Of a DNA stretch of 9,033 nucleotides, positions 6,458 through 9,033 are shown piece by piece (the stretch's first letter is position 1; every line of letters begins with the position of its first letter). Under the pieces are notes generated by a model. It was not told the DNA's origin and ran no database searches. It was given only the letters and a program-made list of their open reading frames with translations. Source of the DNA: JBKPCD01 sp046727175 (GTDB taxonomy: Bacteria; Acidobacteriota; Vicinamibacteria; Vicinamibacterales; 2-12-FULL-66-21). Position numbers and translations under genes: made by a program. The DNA lies in assembly GCA_046727175.1 (NCBI GenBank), contig JBKPCD010000288.1, positions 1 to 9,033 on the forward strand. Direction: 5' to 3'.

Positions 6458-6997
6458 ATGAGCAATGGAAAGGTCATACGCATACTGGCCACCGTCGGGT
6501 TGGCTCTGGTGCTGACTGCGGGTGTGGCGCGGGCGGCTGACCCGCCCGACTCATGGATTACGATGAAGACCCAAGTCGCGCTGATGACGACCGAGGGTGT
6601 CAGCACGACTCACTTGAACGTGGACACGGTCAAGGGCGTGGTGACGCTGCACGGGACCGTGCCGACCGACACGGCCAAAGCCAAGGCTGAAGAGGTCGCC
6701 AAAGGCATCGACGGTGTGAAGTCGGTGAAAAATCTTTTGCAGGTCGTGCCGAAGTCCGAGCGCTCGGTGGTGGAACGCTCCGATGACGAGATCAAGAAGG
6801 GCGTTGAGGACGCGTTCAAGGCGAATAAAGTTGTCCATGACAGCGGCATCAAGGTCGCGTCGGTGAACAAGGGCGTCGTACTGCTGTCGGGCAAGACCAA
6901 GTCGCTCGCCGCGCATCTGCAGGCGATCAAGCTTGCGGACGGAGTTCGCGGCGTGCGGCGGGTGGCTACCGAGGTCGAGGTTGTTCCCTCAACGTAA
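6458..6997 (+). CDS. Periplasmic protein with two BON domains
   Basis: A 179-residue exported protein. The N-terminus is a signal peptide: basic MSNGKVIR, hydrophobic ILATVGLALVLTAGV, then an ARA|A cleavage site at about residue 26. Two BON domains follow, at about 31-99 and 109-177, each with the pattern helix, V-V---GVVTLHG-V, helix, A----GV--V-N-L-V (for example DTVKGVVTLHGTV at 56-68 and VNKGVVLLSGKT at 136-147). BON domains bind phospholipid or envelope components; OsmY of E. coli, with two such domains, is a periplasmic osmotic-stress protein. A similar envelope-stress role is likely but inferred. It is the only intact gene in a region of broken genes, stands alone on the + strand, and is followed by a strong hairpin. 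Confidence 0.9.
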   Translation: MSNGKVIRILATVGLALVLTAGVARAADPPDSWITMKTQVALMTTEGVSTTHLNVDTVKGVVTLHGTVPTDTAKAKAEEVAKGIDGVKSVKNLLQVVPKSERSVVERSDDEIKKGVEDAFKANKVVHDSGIKVASVNKGVVLLSGKTKSLAAHLQAIKLADGVRGVRRVATEVEVVPST

Positions 6998-7000
6998 TCG

Positions 7001-7049
7001 AGCAACACCGAACACCGAGCTGGCTGGCAACAGCCAACTCGGTGTTGCT
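7001..7049 (+). terminator. Hairpin with GCAA tetraloop after the BON gene
   Basis: Starting 4 nt after the stop codon, AACACCGAG (7011-7019) pairs with CTCGGTGTT (7038-7046), and above a CT/AA internal mismatch GGCTG (7022-7026) pairs with CAGCC (7031-7035) around the loop GCAA, a GNRA tetraloop. Upstream the motif aacaccg is repeated (7004-7010), so AGCAACACCGA (7001-7011) can also pair perfectly with TCGGTGTTGCT (7039-7049), giving two competing outer stems. No T-run follows, so it is either a non-canonical terminator or an mRNA 3'-end stabiliser. Confidence 0.6.
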
Positions 7050-7087
7050 AATCAGATCGTCGGATCTTCACCGCGACTCTGCCATCC

Positions 7088-7165
7088 TCACTTGACAGGC
7101 ACTTTCTGCTTCAGCTCTTCGAACCAGTTGAGCAGCACGCTGATTAATGAATTGTCCATCCGGGC
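7088..7165 (-). pseudogene. Second C-terminal gene tail, WD40/PD40-type regulator remnant
   Basis: The minus-strand frame opens after a stop at 7168-7166 and reads 25 residues to TGA at 7090-7088: ARMDNSLISVLLNWFEELKQ then KVPVK-stop. The SVLLNWFEELK ending strongly resembles the conserved end of acidobacterial WD40/PD40-propeller proteins (V-LNW--ELK), which are often kinases or winged-helix regulators. Everything upstream of the last 22 or so residues is gone, and the break lies just before the insertion-sequence-like element, so the element or a related rearrangement probably beheaded the gene. It lies convergent to the BON gene. The family identity comes from remembered sequence pattern only. 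Confidence 0.45.
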
Positions 7166-7199
7166 TTAATCGCTCTTCAGCGCTGCCACTATTGGTCGC

Positions 7200-8650
7200 C
7201 TTGGAAAAAACGCGGAGCTGTCTGCACGGACAATTTGCATTTTCTTGCGCGAATTGTCGGCAAGCCGACGGACATCCCCGCCGTCCTTGAGGAGTTGAGG
7301 TGGGTGAGCGAACGGCCGATGATCATCCGCATGACGACCTCCCGTCCGCAGCGACGCTATGATCATCGGCTTCGGGATCTCATCCAACGTACCGGGGACC
7401 TGACCCTCGCTACGGATCTCGGAGTCCCGCGCTCGACGGCGCGCGGGTGGCTCGGCGCGGCGCCGAGTGTCGTGGTCGGTCTGGAGGTGGCGGACCTCAC
7501 GGAGCCGGAACTCCGGCAGGAGATCCTGAAGCTGCGGCGACGCGTCGAGAAGCTCGCGGCGCTGCTCCGGTTGGCCCTGGCCCTGTTACACACGTCCGGG
7601 TTCAGCCTCTCAAGAGAGCGTTTGCCGGAGGGAGAAGCCAAGCTGCGGATCCTCAGCGCTGTGAATCGGGCGCGCGAGTGTATCCCGTTGCGAGCGGTCC
7701 TCCGGTTCCTGCGTCTGTCGCCGAGTCGGTTTCAAGCCTGGCGCCGACGGCAGACCGCGTGCGCGCTCGACGATCAGTCGTCCTGTCCTCGCACGTCACC
7801 GCATCGACTGACGCCTTCCGAGGTCCAGACGATCGGGGACATGGTCACCTCGCCCGAGTACCGGCACGTCCCGACCGGCACCCTCGCCGTCCTCGCGCAG
7901 CGGCTCGGCACCGTGTCGGCGTCGGCTTCGACCTGGTACCGCCTCGTCCGGAAGTACGGTTGGCGACGCCCTCGGGTCCGTGTGCATCCAGCGAAGCCGA
8001 AGGTGGGGCTACGCACGACTGGACCTAACGAGATGTGGCACATCGACACCACCGTCATCCGCCTGCTCGACGAGACACGCGCTTATCTGCACGCCGTCAT
8101 CGACAACTTCTCTCGACGGATTCTGGCGTGGCGCGTGGCCGACACATTCGCACCAGTCAACAGCGTGGCCGTACTGCTCGAGGGGCGCAACCCGTTCAGC
8201 GAGTGCCCCAATCGTCTTGGCGGACGCGGGCGTGGAGAACGTCAACGCCGAGGTCGACGAATTGATCGCCACGGGCGTTCTACGCCGTCTGCTGGCCTTC
8301 ACGGAGCTGAAGTTCTCGAACTCGATGATCGAAGCCTGGTGGCGTTCCCTGAAACATCAGTGGCTCTTCCTCCACCCGCTCGATACCGTCGCGACCATCC
8401 GCCGGCTGGTGGCATTCTACGTCCACGAACACAACCACGTGCTTCCACATTCGGCGTTTCGAGGCCAGACGCCCGACGAGATGTACTTCGGCACCGGGGA
8501 TGCGGTGCCGGCGGACCTGATGTCACGCGCGGCCGCCGCGCGCCGAGCACGCGTCGAGGCCAACCGATCGGCGTCCTGCGAGACGTGCCCGTCACTCAAC
8601 GCGGCCGCATGACCCCCGGCTGCTGACCGCCGTTGCGATCGCGAACTCGC
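7200..8650 (+). mobile_element. IS-like element with integrase-core transposase, ends undetermined
   Basis: The interval is defined by the transposase reading frames and by disruption of the gene tail at 7088-7165. I could not find a matching pair of terminal inverted repeats or a target duplication, so both limits are approximate: the left end probably lies in 7160-7235 and the right end in 8613-8710. The octamer GGACAATT occurs at 7228-7235 and inverted at 7150-7157, but it is not found to the right of the transposase. Confidence 0.6.
7331..8612 (+). pseudogene. DDE integrase-core transposase, frameshifted
   Basis: A transposase of the rve/integrase-core type related to the IS3 group. From the ATG at 7331 there is a helix-turn-helix-like N-terminus (ATDLGVPRSTARGWL), a leucine-rich coiled segment (about 7490-7600), SSCPRTSPHRLTP, a second DNA-binding stretch and the catalytic core beginning WHIDTT. 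The first Asp codon is at 8045. The frame then goes wrong after NPFSECP, and similarity continues one base further on as IVLADAGVENVNAEVDELI, KFSNSMIEAWWRSLKHQWL and HSAFRGQTPDEMYFGTG, ending at 8612. Asp at 8223 and Glu at 8331 are 35 residues apart, the D(35)E pattern. The shift is explained by one extra C in CCCC at 8206-8209. The frame is open upstream to 7235, so an earlier start (for example ATG 7319) cannot be excluded. Confidence 0.85.
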
Positions 8651-8713
8651 GTCGCGTCGAGGCGAGCGCCGAGAGAACCCGACCGCGCGCGTCCCATGAG
8701 GAGAGGGCCCAGG

Positions 8714-9033
8714 ATGTCTCCAGAATCCGCTCACCGTTCGTCTATCGATCGTGGCCTTGCCGAATTGAATGGCGACAACTCGCGCGTAGAAGTCCCGAAT
8801 GTCCGTGAAGAGAGCTGTGATAACTGTCGAGGACGGCGATCTGGCGTCGAAGGCGGCGGCGCTGGTGGTTCCGGCTCCGGAGGAAAAGGATTCGTGGGCG
8901 GCGGATCCGGAGGCACAGGCTCCGGGGGCGGGCCCGGCCAGGGCTCGGGTGTCTTCGGAGCATCGGGATTGACCATTATTCGCACGATTCGATGCGGAGC
9001 ATCTTTGGTCCGCCGGCGCGAAGCCCAGTTATA
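8714..9033 (+). CDS. Glycine-rich hypothetical protein, 3' end outside window
   Basis: From ATG 8714 the frame is open to the last base, about 106 residues. A GAGGAGAGGG ribosome binding site lies at 8698-8707, 6-7 nt upstream; an in-frame ATG at 8696 is a second option. The N-terminal 40 residues are hydrophilic and contain a CDNC pair (36-39). Residues about 44-85 are almost only Gly, Ser and a few others (GGGAGGSGSGG, GGGSGGTGSGGGPGQGSG), a low-complexity, flexible region. There is no signal peptide. I do not recognise the protein. The opposite strand carries an equally open proline-rich frame (8731-8985), so the coding strand is chosen only on the strength of the ribosome binding site. 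Confidence 0.4.
   Translation, partial: MSPESAHRSSIDRGLAELNGDNSRVEVPNVREESCDNCRGRRSGVEGGGAGGSGSGGKGFVGGGSGGTGSGGGPGQGSGVFGASGLTIIRTIRCGASLVRRREAQL

Noticed and set aside
7228..7258. Stem-loop GACAATT...AATTGTC as a regulatory hairpin or attachment site
   Set aside because: Only 7 bp of A/T-rich stem with a 16-nt loop; more likely a chance or element-end repeat, noted under the inverted copies.
8731..8985. Proline-rich minus-strand protein
   Set aside because: No ribosome binding site was found before its start, while the + strand frame has a good one. Kept only as an alternative in the entry for the glycine-rich frame.

Overview
This is a GC-rich window (by eye roughly 60% G+C) from a free-living bacterium. 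Gene content fits an Acidobacteriota-like soil bacterium (Vicinamibacteria or similar). The pointers are DUF2934 and BON small proteins, a transposase type I associate with that group, and two gene tails that resemble the C-terminal end of acidobacterial WD40/PD40 (TolB-like) regulators and protein kinases. This assignment is an inference from remembered family patterns and has not been searched.

Left part, positions 1-5305, all on the + strand and intact. It runs: the 3' part of a glycogen-debranching-type glucosidase, a short-chain dehydrogenase/reductase with a C-terminal membrane anchor, a DUF2231 membrane protein overlapping by 4 nt with a small Rieske ferredoxin, a DUF2934 small protein, and a thiamine-diphosphate enzyme closest to quinone-linked pyruvate oxidase (PoxB-like). 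Gaps are short and most starts have a good ribosome binding site, so at least the SDR to PoxB-like genes look like one operon. The theme is carbon storage turnover plus redox transfer at the membrane: sugar release, NAD(P)-dependent reduction, a one-electron carrier with a membrane partner, and pyruvate oxidation feeding the quinone pool.

Middle part, positions about 5306-7165, is a scar zone. A membrane protein gene on + loses similarity to its family halfway. At about the same point, on the opposite strand, begins a remnant of the N-terminal part of an arginase-family protein. Next to it are two unrelated-by-position gene tails on the - strand (6088-6165 and 7088-7165) that resemble each other. 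An intact secreted two-BON-domain protein (6458-6997, +) sits between them, followed by a strong hairpin with a GCAA tetraloop.

Right part, positions about 7200-8650, is an insertion-sequence-like element. Its integrase-core (DDE) transposase is split by one extra C in a CCCC run at 8206-8209; removing one C restores the frame and a D(35)E spacing. After it a glycine-rich reading frame with a good ribosome binding site starts at 8714 and runs off the window.

I saw no CRISPR array, rRNA or tRNA. Nothing here is clearly a new biological system. The most rewarding points are the DUF2231/Rieske pair in its operon and the rearranged zone with its undetected gene remnants.
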